Below are positions 56,069 through 64,000 of a DNA stretch of 64,000 nucleotides, one piece after another. The notes below the pieces were generated by a model. It ran no database searches. It saw nothing but the letters and a program-made list of their open reading frames with translations, and was not told where the DNA came from. Both the position numbers and the translations under genes were made by a program. Position 1 is the first letter of the stretch; each line of letters begins with the position of its first letter. This DNA is from Ralstonia pickettii (GTDB lineage: Bacteria; Pseudomonadota; Gammaproteobacteria; Burkholderiales; Burkholderiaceae), in contig NZ_JFZG01000020.1 of the NCBI RefSeq assembly GCF_000607165.1, positions 1 through 64,000 of the forward strand, given 5' to 3'.

Positions 56069-57469
56069 TCAGTGCGGCGTGAACGTGACGCGCTCAGGCA
56101 CTGGCTTGAACGTCCCGATCTGGCTCCAGATCGGCATCGCGAGGAAGAACGCGAAGTACAGAATGGTGCCGATCTGCGAGATGATCGAACCGACCGGGCT
56201 TGGCGGCTGAATACCCAGGTAGCCCAGCACCGCAAAGGCGATCACGAAGAGGATCAGCAAAGTCTTGTGGAAGCCCGGGCGATAGCGGATCGACTTGACC
56301 GGCGAGTGGTCAAGCCACGGCAGGAAGAAGAAGATCACCACTGAACCGCCCATCACGACCACGCCCCAGAACTTCGCATCGATGAACTTGAAGCCCAGTG
56401 CCAGGATCACGGCCACAGCCACAGCTACCACTTTGACATTCATGCTCTTCGTACGAGCGAACAGCAGACCCAGCATGATCGCGATGAAGCCCCACAGCCA
56501 CGGCAGGAAATCCGACGTGGTCGCGCGCAGCATCGAGTAGAACGGCGTGAAGTACCAGACCGGCGCAATGTGCAGCGGCGTCTTGAGCGAATCTGCCGGG
56601 ATGAAGTTGTTGGCTTCCAGGAAGTAGCCGCCCATTTCCGGCGCGAAGAACACGATCGCGCTGAAGATGAACAGGAAGACCGCCACACCGACGATGTCAT
56701 GCACCGAGTAATACGGGTGGAACGGAATGCCGTCCAGCGGAATGCCGCGCTCGTCCTTCTTGGCCTTGATCTCAACGCCGTCCGGGTTGTTCGAGCCCAC
56801 TTCGTGCAGCGCGATGATGTGCGCCACCACCAAGCCCAGCAGCACCAGCGGCACCGCGATGACGTGGAATGAGAAGAAGCGGTTCAGCGTCGCGTCCGAT
56901 ACCACGTAGTCACCGCGAATCCACAGCGACAGGTCCGGGCCGATCAGCGGGATGGCGGAGAACAGGTTCACGATCACCTGCGCGCCCCAGTACGACATCT
57001 GGCCCCATGGCAGCAGATAGCCCATGAAGGCTTCGGCCATCAGGCACAGGAAGATCAGGCAACCGAAGATCCAGACCAGCTCGCGCGGCTTACGGTACGA
57101 GCCGTACAGCATGCCGCGGAACATGTGCATATACACGACGATGAAGAACGCCGAAGCGCCGGTCGAGTGCATATAGCGCACCAGCCAGCCCCACGGCACC
57201 TCGCGCATGATGAACTCCACGCTTGCATAGGCAACGGGGATGCCAGCGGCGTTGAGCGTGCCGTCCGGCTTGTAGTTCATCACCAGGAAGATGCCCGTGA
57301 CGATCTGGATCACCAGCACCAGCAGCGCCAGCGATCCGAAGAAATACCAGAAGTTGAAATTCTTCGGCGCGTAGTACTCCGACAGATGCGCCTTCCACAG
57401 CTCGGATGCCGGGAAGCGTGCATCGATCCAGCCCAGCAGCCCGGTTGTCTCCACCTTCTTCTCGGCCAT
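56069..57469 (-). CDS. petB: ubiquinol-cytochrome c reductase cytochrome b
   Basis: A 466-aa cytochrome b with eight or more helices. The heme ligand histidines lie in VRYMHSTGASAFF and HMFRG (helix B) and in FFSFHVIAVPLVLLGLVVAHI (helix D); the Qo-site motif appears as PDNF-like and the PEW region is replaced by the APVWYFTPFYSM segment. Length is longer than the cyanobacterial split form, as in proteobacteria. The ATG (57469) overlaps the petA stop region (TGATCATG). Confidence 0.95.
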   Translation of the reverse strand: MAEKKVETTGLLGWIDARFPASELWKAHLSEYYAPKNFNFWYFFGSLALLVLVIQIVTGIFLVMNYKPDGTLNAAGIPVAYASVEFIMREVPWGWLVRYMHSTGASAFFIVVYMHMFRGMLYGSYRKPRELVWIFGCLIFLCLMAEAFMGYLLPWGQMSYWGAQVIVNLFSAIPLIGPDLSLWIRGDYVVSDATLNRFFSFHVIAVPLVLLGLVVAHIIALHEVGSNNPDGVEIKAKKDERGIPLDGIPFHPYYSVHDIVGVAVFLFIFSAIVFFAPEMGGYFLEANNFIPADSLKTPLHIAPVWYFTPFYSMLRATTSDFLPWLWGFIAIMLGLLFARTKSMNVKVVAVAVAVILALGFKFIDAKFWGVVVMGGSVVIFFFLPWLDHSPVKSIRYRPGFHKTLLILFVIAFAVLGYLGIQPPSPVGSIISQIGTILYFAFFLAMPIWSQIGTFKPVPERVTFTPH

Positions 57470-57471
57470 GA

Positions 57472-58080
57472 TCAAGCCTCTCCTTTCTCGTCTTTACCGA
57501 TCACCAGCTTCGTGTCGGACAGGAACATGTACGGCGGAACGTCGAGGTTCTGCGGCGCGGGCTTGTTCTTGAACACGCGGCCAGCCAGGTCGAACGTTGA
57601 ACCGTGACACGGGCAGACGAAGCCGGGGTCTCCGGCAAGCTGCACGTTGGCGCCCACGGGAAACGGACCAGACGGGGAGCAACCAAGATGCGAGCAGATG
57701 CCGACCACGACCAGCAGGTCTTTATGCTCGGCACGGGAGCGGGTTTCGTTCTTGCAGTAGTCCGGCGTCTTCATGGTGAAGGGCACGTCGGACTTGGGGT
57801 CGGCGACTTCGTTATCGGTCTTCTTGAGCGATTCCAGCATGTCGGGCGTGCGTTTGAGCAGCCAGACCGGCTTGCCGCGCCATTCCACCACCTTCATCTG
57901 GCCGGGGGCCAGGTCACTCACGTCGGCCTCTACGGGCGCGCCCGCTGCACGGGCTTTTTCAGATGGTGCGAATGTGCAAACGAAAGGGGCCGCAACCGCA
58001 ACCCCTCCCACACCACCAGCCACGGACGTCGCAATCAATAGATTACGGCGACCCTTGTCCACGTTTTGCTGGTCACTCAT
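57472..58080 (-). CDS. petA: ubiquinol-cytochrome c reductase Rieske iron-sulfur subunit
   Basis: A 202-aa Rieske protein. An N-terminal Tat-like anchor (RRNLLIATSVAGGVGGVAVAA) leads to the 2Fe-2S ligands in CSHLGCSP and CPCHGS. It is the first gene of petABC. A TATAAT on the minus strand (58133 to 58128) lies 47 bp upstream. Confidence 0.96.
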   Translation of the reverse strand: MSDQQNVDKGRRNLLIATSVAGGVGGVAVAAPFVCTFAPSEKARAAGAPVEADVSDLAPGQMKVVEWRGKPVWLLKRTPDMLESLKKTDNEVADPKSDVPFTMKTPDYCKNETRSRAEHKDLLVVVGICSHLGCSPSGPFPVGANVQLAGDPGFVCPCHGSTFDLAGRVFKNKPAPQNLDVPPYMFLSDTKLVIGKDEKGEA

Positions 58081-58127
58081 TCAAGACCCCAGGATGAGAA
58101 ATCAAGATAGATTCGCGTCAACCGAAA

Positions 58128-58133
58128 ATTATA
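58128..58133 (-). promoter_or_regulatory. candidate -10 box for petABC
   Basis: A perfect TATAAT reading toward petA, 47 bp before its ATG. The hexamer at the -35 distance is poor. Confidence 0.4.
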
Positions 58134-58325
58134 CCCGAGCGTACCGAGCGAACGATAGCGGTCGCGGGGCGCAGCGGTTATAGATATAGTGAACACGCCG
58201 ATCGCCCGCCAGCCCAATGCTGACAAGGCTTTGGCATGGCTCTTGCAGCCTCGCTTTCAACAATTCAGGTCAACCGTTCGTTAGCTTGACCGTTTGTCTC
58301 GAATCAAACAATCCGGAGAAAACCG

Positions 58326-58754
58326 ATGGCACTGATGCAAGACTTCAAGAAATTCGCGATGCGCGGCAACGTGATCGACCTGGCAGTGGGGGTGATCATC
58401 GGTGCGGCGTTCGGCAAAATCGTCGATTCGCTCGTCAATGATCTGATCATGCCGCTGATCGGCCGCATCGTTGGCAAGCTGGATTTCTCGAACCTGTTCA
58501 TCCAACTGGCAGAGGCGCCCGCGGGTGTGCCGCACACCCTGGCCGATCTGAAGAAGGCTGGCGTACCGGTCTTCGCCTACGGCAACTTCATCACCGTGGC
58601 GGTCAATTTTCTGATTCTGGCGTTTATCGTGTTTCTGATGGTGCGCGCCATCACGCGAATGATCGACGCCAACCCGCCGGCAGCACCCGCTGAAACGCCG
58701 GAAAACATCCTGCTACTGCGCGAGATTCGCGACAGCCTGAAGACCAAGCCGTAA
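58326..58754 (+). CDS. mscL: large-conductance mechanosensitive channel
   Basis: A 142-aa channel of normal MscL length. The first helix [31 protein letters not shown] (split) with the N-terminal amphipathic part, and the second helix [19 protein letters not shown], are family-typical. It opens on membrane tension during osmotic downshock. It is preceded by a GGAGAAAACC ribosome site and is convergent with the NIF3 gene. Confidence 0.95.
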   Translation: MALMQDFKKFAMRGNVIDLAVGVIIGAAFGKIVDSLVNDLIMPLIGRIVGKLDFSNLFIQLAEAPAGVPHTLADLKKAGVPVFAYGNFITVAVNFLILAFIVFLMVRAITRMIDANPPAAPAETPENILLLREIRDSLKTKP

Positions 58755-58766
58755 TCGGACGTCGAA

Positions 58767-59513
58767 TCACACCGGATTCGGGATATCGATGAAGGTGTGA
58801 CGCACGCCGAAGCGCTCGGCCAGGTGATTGCCGAGCGCCCGAACGCCGCCGCGCTCGGTGGCGTGGTGGCCCGCACCGATATAGGCAACACCCGATTCGC
58901 GCGCCAGATGCGTGGTCTGCTCCGACGCCTCACCGCTCAGATACACGTCCACACCGGCGGCCACGGCAGCATCAAACCAGCCTTGGGCACCCCCCGTGCA
59001 CCAACCGACTGTGCGCACCGGACGACCCTCCTCGCCGATCACGAGGGGCGCCCGATTCAGCTTGGCCGACACCGTCTGCGCGAAAGCGCCCAGCGTGGTC
59101 GCTTCGGCAAGCGTACCAATCCAGCCAAGTTCATCGTCGCCGAACCGGCCCTGGGGCGAGATGCCCAGCAACGCACCCAGCTGCGCGTTGTTGCCCAGTT
59201 CAGGATGCGCATCGAGCGGCAGGTGATACGCGAACAGGTTGAGATCGTGCGCCAGAAGTTGCTTCAGGCGCGCATGCTTCTGCCCCACGACACGGCCGTC
59301 CTCGCCCTTCCAGAAATAACCGTGATGCACGAGGATGGCGTCGGCACGGGCTTCGATGGCGGCTTGGATCAGCGCCAGGCTGGCGGTCACCCCCGTCACG
59401 ATATGCGTAATGGTGTCGCGCCCTTGTACCTGCAGACCATTGGGGCAATAGTCCCGAAAACGGGCCGCCTGTAACAGGTCGTTCAAGTACAATTCAAGTT
59501 CTTTTCGATCCAT
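58767..59513 (-). CDS. NIF3-like dinuclear metal-binding protein (YbgI family)
   Basis: A 248-aa protein. The metal-site histidines are in ILVHHGYFW and at the C-terminal [11 protein letters not shown]; a conserved ThrGly pair is in [12 protein letters not shown]. coli YbgI is a hexamer with a dimetal centre; GTP cyclohydrolase-like and DNA-related roles have been proposed but are unsettled. It is divergent from the DegS-like protease with only 19 bp between, the usual betaproteobacterial arrangement. Confidence 0.9.
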   Translation of the reverse strand: MDRKELELYLNDLLQAARFRDYCPNGLQVQGRDTITHIVTGVTASLALIQAAIEARADAILVHHGYFWKGEDGRVVGQKHARLKQLLAHDLNLFAYHLPLDAHPELGNNAQLGALLGISPQGRFGDDELGWIGTLAEATTLGAFAQTVSAKLNRAPLVIGEEGRPVRTVGWCTGGAQGWFDAAVAAGVDVYLSGEASEQTTHLARESGVAYIGAGHHATERGGVRALGNHLAERFGVRHTFIDIPNPV

Positions 59514-59532
59514 TTGGACTCAATTTCGCTCT

Positions 59533-60747
59533 ATGTTGCGCCGCTTTTGGCTGTTTTTCGCGCAAGCCGTCACGGTCGTCCTGGCCGTCTGGTTTGTGAT
59601 CGCCACGCTCAAGCCTGATTGGCTGCAGCGCGGCAAGGTGGCAGTGCAATCCGGCTCGCCAATTGTTGCGCTTAAGGAAGTCGCTCCGCTCGGCCACGGC
59701 GGCACCTCGAGCAACTCCTACGCGGAGGCCGCCAAGGTCGCCATGCCTGCGGTGGTCAACATCTTCAGCAGCAAGAACGCGCCGAAGCGCGGCAATAACC
59801 CGCAGGCCAGCGCAGATCCGTGGTTTCGCTTCTTCTTCGGAGACCGCGCCCCGGAACAACGCCAGGAACCCACGGCCAGTCTTGGCTCGGGCGTGATCGT
59901 CAGCTCGGAAGGCTACATTCTAACGAACCACCACGTGGTGGACGGCGCCGACGAGATCGAAGTCGCCCTGACCGACGGCCGCAAGGCCAACGCCAAGGTG
60001 GTCGGCTCCGATCCCGAAACCGACCTGGCCGTCCTCAAGATCAACCTGCCGAATCTGCCCGCCATCACGCTGGGCCGGCTGGAGAACGTGCGCGTCGGTG
60101 ACGTGGTGCTTGCCATCGGCAACCCGTTCGGCGTGGGCCAGACGGTCACGATGGGCATTGTCTCTGCCTTGGGTCGCAGCCACCTGGGCATCAACACCTT
60201 CGAAAACTTTATCCAGACCGACGCTGCGATCAACCCAGGTAACTCAGGCGGCGCGCTGGTCGATGCCGACGGTAACCTCCTAGGGATCAACACGGCGATC
60301 TACTCGCGCTCAGGTGGCTCGCTAGGCATCGGCTTCGCGATTCCGGTATCGCTGGCCAAGCAGGTGATGGAATCCATTATCTCGACCGGTAGCGTGGTGC
60401 GCGGCTGGATCGGCGTTGAGCCGCAGGATGTGACGCCGGAAATTGCAGAGTCATTTGGCTTGTCGCGCAAGGATGGCGCGCTGATTGCCGCCGTGGTTCA
60501 AGGTGGCCCCGCAGACAAGGCGGGCCTGCGCCCGGGAGACATTCTCACCAGTGTCAACGGTGGACCGATCCTGGATACGACGGCGCTGCTCAACAGCATC
60601 GCTCAGCTTCAACCGGGTGCGGAAGCCAAAGTAACGGTATCGCGCAAAGGCAAGGCGGTGGAACTGACTATCGTCGTCGGCAAGCGCCCGCCGCCGACGC
60701 GTCGCAACGTACCGATGCCCTCGCAGGACGACGAAGAACAACAGTAA
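59533..60747 (+). CDS. DegS/AlgW-like membrane-anchored serine protease
   Basis: A 404-aa trypsin-like protease with one PDZ domain. One membrane helix (about residues 7-26, FFAQAVTVVLAVWFVIA) anchors it to the inner membrane. The triad is His134 in TNHHVV, Asp164 in PETDLAV and Ser238 in GNSGGAL. A single PDZ (about 280-385, GGPADKAGLRPGDIL) and the DegS-like anchor suggest a sensor protease for envelope stress, cleaving an anti-sigma factor; the partner is not here. The Arg/Pro tail is extra. A strong terminator follows. Confidence 0.92.
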   Translation: MLRRFWLFFAQAVTVVLAVWFVIATLKPDWLQRGKVAVQSGSPIVALKEVAPLGHGGTSSNSYAEAAKVAMPAVVNIFSSKNAPKRGNNPQASADPWFRFFFGDRAPEQRQEPTASLGSGVIVSSEGYILTNHHVVDGADEIEVALTDGRKANAKVVGSDPETDLAVLKINLPNLPAITLGRLENVRVGDVVLAIGNPFGVGQTVTMGIVSALGRSHLGINTFENFIQTDAAINPGNSGGALVDADGNLLGINTAIYSRSGGSLGIGFAIPVSLAKQVMESIISTGSVVRGWIGVEPQDVTPEIAESFGLSRKDGALIAAVVQGGPADKAGLRPGDILTSVNGGPILDTTALLNSIAQLQPGAEAKVTVSRKGKAVELTIVVGKRPPPTRRNVPMPSQDDEEQQ

Positions 60748-60769
60748 GCGGCAGGTGTCGGAACACACT

Positions 60770-60799
60770 AACGGCGGTCATATGTGCCGCCGTTTTTTT
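60770..60799 (+). terminator. terminator after the DegS-like gene
   Basis: A perfect 8-bp stem AACGGCGG (60770-60777) and CCGCCGTT (60787-60794) followed by TTTTT. Confidence 0.9.
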
Positions 60800-61100
60800 A
60801 TGCGCGCACGCTTGAGCATCAAGCCAGCACGTTGGTGGGCCGAGAGCCGCCTTGACGCCGCCGCGCCCGCTCAACGCAACGAGCGATCCGACGTACCAAC
60901 CGCTGCGCTGCCGCGTTGATACGAGTTGCCTTTGTTCCGCGCTGCTGAGAGCCCCGGGGGCGTATGCCGTCGCAAAGCAGCAGGCGTGACGCCCCGCTGT
61001 CGCTTGCCTGCGCTCCTACATCATCAACTGAAGCTTGCACACCAGCCAGGCCACCCTTGGCAGCGTTTCAGCTGGAGGTGCGCTGCGAATCATTCGCACA
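60800..61100. other. intergenic region between two terminators
   Basis: About 300 bp between the terminator of the DegS-like gene and the porin terminator, which end converging transcripts. Short open frames on both strands lack ribosome sites and family signatures. Nothing was recognised. Confidence 0.4.
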
Positions 61101-61135
61101 AAGAAAAACGCCGATCCCTTTCGGAATCGGCGTTT
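61101..61135 (-). terminator. porin terminator
   Basis: AAACGCCGAT (61106-61115) pairs with ATCGGCGTTT (61126-61135), with a further inner stem around CTTTC; the AAGAAAAA on its left gives the U-run on the minus strand. Confidence 0.88.
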
Positions 61136-61173
61136 AACCGTTTAATTCGATGCGCCCTTACGAGCGCGTCAAA

Positions 61174-62280
61174 TTAGAACTTGTGACGCAGGCCGACGGT
61201 AGCGCCGAACTGGTTGTTGCTGTTGTTCGGGCCCGAGAACACTTGGTTGCCGCCCGTCAGCGTCGTGCCAGCGTAGCCAGTGTCGTTCAGACCCATCACG
61301 CCCAGACCCGAGCCGCCGCTGTTCTTAGCATAGGCCACGTTGAAGTAGGCGTCGGTGCGCTTCGACAGAGCGTAGTCGGTACCGACCACGAACAGCCACG
61401 GGTTGCCCGTACCGCTGTTCTTGAACTGTTGGTAGTAAGCCGTACCCGTCAGCGACAGAGCCGGAGTAGCTTGGTAACCCAGGCCAGCCCAGTACAGGTT
61501 CGAACGCAGGTTGCCGTTGCCAGCAACAGTTGCGTAGTTAGCCTTGTACCAACGGTAGCCAGCGTACAGCTTGGCCGGGCCGAAAGCGTACGTACCAGCG
61601 ATCGTGGCGCGTTGTTCGCGGTTGTCGCTACCAACGGTCGTCGAGTTGGTCTGGTCGTACACTGCGCCGATACCCAGCGGGCCGCCAGCGTAGTTAGCAC
61701 CCAGGCTCCACTCGCGGCCGGTCTTGTTGCTGCCAGCCACTTCGTTGCCGTTGTAGTTGAACGAGTACAGACCGGAGACGCTCAGGCCACCGAACGTGCC
61801 GACGTACTTGACGGCGTTGTCAGCACGACCAGCGAAGAACGCGTCTTGCGAGGCCAGCGAGTAACGCGTGGCGATTGCCATCGGGTCATACATCAGCGAG
61901 AAGTCGTACAGCAGGTTTTGCTGACGACCCAGGGTCAGTTGACCCCACTGGCCTTGCAGACCGACGTAGGCGTTACGACCGAACAGACGGCCACCTTGAG
62001 CCGACGTACCCGTGTCCAGGTTGAAGCCGCTTTCCAGGTTGAAGATACCCTTCAGGCCACCGCCCAGGTCTTCAACACCACGCAGGCCCCAACGCGAGCC
62101 CGACAGGCCGCCCGAATCCAGACCAAAACGCGAGCCGCTGCTGCCAGCGGTAGCGCCCGGCACCTTGTTTGCGTAGGTCAGACCAGCGTCGACCACGCCG
62201 TACAGGGTCACGGAGGATTGTGCATAGGCGCCACTGGCGGCCAGAGCTGCAACAGCAGCTGCAAACAGTTTCATCTTCAT
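61174..62280 (-). CDS. Gram-negative porin (Omp32-type)
   Basis: A 368-aa trimeric porin. The signal peptide is MKMKLFAAAVAALAASGAYA; the barrel opens with QSSVTLYGVVDAGLTYANK and ends GATVGLRHKF with terminal Phe. The loop 3 constriction region and Gly/Asn-rich turns are typical of betaproteobacterial general porins. Codon choice differs from neighbours (a narrow set of preferred codons), as for a very abundant protein. It has a GGAAAG ribosome site, a leader of about 70 nt and its own terminator. Anion-preferring diffusion is usual for this group. Confidence 0.93.
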   Translation of the reverse strand: MKMKLFAAAVAALAASGAYAQSSVTLYGVVDAGLTYANKVPGATAGSSGSRFGLDSGGLSGSRWGLRGVEDLGGGLKGIFNLESGFNLDTGTSAQGGRLFGRNAYVGLQGQWGQLTLGRQQNLLYDFSLMYDPMAIATRYSLASQDAFFAGRADNAVKYVGTFGGLSVSGLYSFNYNGNEVAGSNKTGREWSLGANYAGGPLGIGAVYDQTNSTTVGSDNREQRATIAGTYAFGPAKLYAGYRWYKANYATVAGNGNLRSNLYWAGLGYQATPALSLTGTAYYQQFKNSGTGNPWLFVVGTDYALSKRTDAYFNVAYAKNSGGSGLGVMGLNDTGYAGTTLTGGNQVFSGPNNSNNQFGATVGLRHKF

Positions 62281-62613
62281 ATCGACACTTTCCTTGTCAA
62301 CTGATTGGGAAATCTTGACTGTCCTTATGGACGACGCAGATACCTCACGTCTGACCGCATTATGTGCCAGCGTTGACTGATTCCGGAAACCCTTTCTGGC
62401 TCTGGGCCGCGATTTGCGGCCAAGTTGTTGCTCATGGGCAACACGCGCCAAGCCTCGTGGAGAGGGGGGCGCGACCCGCTTTTTGCGCGGTGGCACAGGG
62501 GTTGGCGGGCGATTGTCACCCCCTTCCTGTGCAGCAAATTTGGCGGTCGGCGACAGCTCTGAATTGTCGCCTTCGCACCACGTTACGGCAATAAGTGCTT
62601 CTTTATTCTCTTT
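62281..62613. other. porin promoter region
   Basis: A 333-bp gap between the porin start and the end of the binding-protein gene. On the minus strand CATAAT (near 62361-62356) is the best -10 candidate, about 75 bp before the porin ATG, with a poor -35 hexamer. No gene was recognised; the frame upstream of the porin ATG is open but not signal-like. Confidence 0.35.
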
Positions 62614-63753
62614 TTATCGACCGAGTGCGGCGTGCCATCGCTTTAAGAAATCGGCACGGCGGAGCTGATCTTGATGGGCGAGTAAACCCGGGCCGACGGG
62701 AATGGGTCGATGCGTGTTTCCAAGTTCGGCGAGCAGGCGCTTGGCGGTGAGCCCAGTCTCAACGTCCTGGCGCAGCGAAAACAAGAACGCGCGGTCTGCC
62801 ATCACGCTCTGGCCATCACGCGAGAGCATGAAGTCGAGCCAGAGGCGCGCGGCGTTCGGGCGGGCAGCACGCCGCGCGATGAAGGCAACGCGCGTAGCCA
62901 CCAGCGTGTAGTCGGTCGGCATCTTGATGGCGAGCGCCGGGTTGCGATCGGCGTAGCGCGCGGCGTACGAGCCGATCACGTTGTAGGCGAGCAGGCTTTC
63001 GCCCGACGCGACGCGCTCCAGCATCGCGGCCGTGGTGATGTATAGATTGACGTTGACGCCACCTAATGCCTTGGCAACATCCCAGAACACCGGCGTGGTG
63101 CGCGCGTCTTCGGCGGCGAAGAGGAAGGCCGAGCCGGAGTGCTCGATGTCGTACGAGGCGACGCGACCGCGCAGCAAGTCACGATGGCCATTCAGAATGC
63201 GGGCGAAATCGGCATGGGTCGAAGGAATCAACTCCGCCGGCAGCTGGCGCGTGTTGTAGACGAAGACGACCGGCTCGTAGCTCGTCCCGTACGCCTCGTT
63301 CTTCCAGATGGCCCACGACGGCAGGTAGGGCCGTTCGGGCGATGCGTACGAGAGTGCGTGGCCGTCGTTCACCAGCTTGAACTGCTCGGGCATGGCCGAA
63401 CTCCAGACCACATCGGCGCCCGGCGACTTGGCGGCGAATTCAGCGAGGAAGCGGCGGTAAATGTCGTCGCTGTTCTGCTCGCGGTAGTCGACGGTGATGC
63501 CGGGGTAGCGCGTTTCGAAGGCGCGGATAAGCGGGTACGCCGCTGAGAAATCCGTCGTGGAATACACCGTGACACGGCCTTCGCGGCGCGCGGCGTCGAT
63601 CATCGCGCCGTAATCGCGCGGGTAGTACGAAGGCAGCTCCGGCGCCGGACGGGCCAGCCACTGCGCGTGCGCCCCGCGCGCGACGACGCCGCTTGCAGCC
63701 AGCAATGTGGCGGTCTGAAGCCAGCGGCGACGGGAATTGGGGATGGACGACAT
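62614..63753 (-). CDS. ABC transporter substrate-binding protein, ferric-iron type
   Basis: A 379-aa periplasmic binding protein. The signal SRRRWLQTATLLAASG is Tat-like. The mature protein has VTVYSTTDFSAAYPLIRAFE, PGITVDYREQNSDDIYRR and GADVVWSSAMPEQF, the pattern of FbpA/class-II iron or thiamine-type binding proteins. No permease or ATPase genes are adjacent, and it is divergent from a two-component response regulator, so it may act as a sensory accessory as well as, or instead of, a transporter part. Confidence 0.85.
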   Translation of the reverse strand: MSSIPNSRRRWLQTATLLAASGVVARGAHAQWLARPAPELPSYYPRDYGAMIDAARREGRVTVYSTTDFSAAYPLIRAFETRYPGITVDYREQNSDDIYRRFLAEFAAKSPGADVVWSSAMPEQFKLVNDGHALSYASPERPYLPSWAIWKNEAYGTSYEPVVFVYNTRQLPAELIPSTHADFARILNGHRDLLRGRVASYDIEHSGSAFLFAAEDARTTPVFWDVAKALGGVNVNLYITTAAMLERVASGESLLAYNVIGSYAARYADRNPALAIKMPTDYTLVATRVAFIARRAARPNAARLWLDFMLSRDGQSVMADRAFLFSLRQDVETGLTAKRLLAELGNTHRPIPVGPGLLAHQDQLRRADFLKRWHAALGR

Positions 63754-63860
63754 GCCGGTTGAAGCTCAACTGGAGCCGCATCAGGTGGACGGTGTGATGG
63801 GGATGCGGGCGCCACGCATTATCATGAAAATGTAGCCAGAACGATATTGAGAGACACCCG

Positions 63861-64000
63861 ATGCGGATTTTGCTGGTGGAGGATGAGGAAGAATTGGCCG
63901 CATGGCTGGCGCGCGCGCTGGCGCAAAGCGGCTTCGTGATCGAGCGCGCGGCCGATGGAGTCATCGCGGAAGCCTTCCTCGGCTCTGGAGAATTTGACGC
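63861..64000 (+). CDS. response regulator, partial (cut by the window end)
   Basis: The first 46 residues of a receiver domain: MRILLVEDEEELAAWLARAL with the acidic pair of the phosphorylation pocket, then SGFVIERAADGVIAEAFL. This start is typical of OmpR-type regulators such as TctD or QseB; the output domain lies beyond the window. It begins about 107 bp from the divergent binding-protein gene, which suggests shared regulation. Confidence 0.85.
   Translation, partial: MRILLVEDEEELAAWLARALAQSGFVIERAADGVIAEAFLGSGEFD

Noticed and set aside
61150-62304. 384-codon open frame opposite the porin
   Set aside because: Produced by the narrow codon set of an abundant protein; the product has no recognisable features.

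Overview
The window reads as chromosomal DNA of a high-GC betaproteobacterium, most likely Ralstonia (R. pickettii group or a close relative). This is inferred from the block orders rpe-gph-trpEGDC, hemA-prfA-prmC and mscL-petABC-sspAB, the single-gene Omp32-type porin, and the strong G/C bias at third codon positions. No sequence search was possible. Almost all of the window is densely packed core genes; no insertion sequence, prophage or CRISPR array was seen.

Layout. 0.3-3.8 kb: phenylacetate-type catabolism genes around a TetR-type palindrome. 3.8-13.5 kb: mltA, a small membrane protein, apaG, then a co-directional run rpe, gph, trp leader peptide, trpE, trpG, a small secreted protein gene, trpD, trpC, a CYTH protein and ung. 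The 400 bp before trpE hold a complete-looking attenuator: a Trp-rich leader peptide, a long-range helix, competing hairpins and a terminator. 13.5-20.9 kb (minus strand): FUSC membrane protein, M61 peptidase, AcuI/YhdH-type reductase, dsbC and a UbiH-type hydroxylase. 21.2-25.4 kb: three small exported proteins including a lytic transglycosylase, a FliT-like protein, an EamA transporter and ychF. 25.7-30.5 kb: a signalling cluster of a phytochrome-like kinase that has lost its bilin-binding residues, a stand-alone receiver and a hybrid kinase. 30.5-36.1 kb: hemA, prfA, a lipoprotein with 11-residue repeats, prmC, grxD and ubiX. 36.1-42.1 kb: opgGH (periplasmic glucans) flanked by small exported proteins. 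42.2-48.9 kb: YbaK, a CDGSH protein, ettA and the cyoABCD ubiquinol oxidase. 49.4-53.0 kb: an OprB-type porin, a 68-aa open frame and an NRAMP-superfamily transporter with an altered metal site. 53.4-60.8 kb: an I78-type lipoprotein, tRNA-Thr(UGU), sspB, sspA, petCBA (bc1 complex), mscL, a NIF3 protein and a DegS-like protease. 61-64 kb: an abundant-type porin, a ferric-type binding protein and the start of a response regulator cut by the window end.

The most informative signals are the trp attenuator (leader peptide with three Trp codons and mutually exclusive helices at defined coordinates), the bilin-less phytochrome kinase in a receiver/hybrid-kinase cluster, and the NRAMP-superfamily gene lacking the Asn and Met metal ligands, with a small open reading frame and a porin gene upstream.
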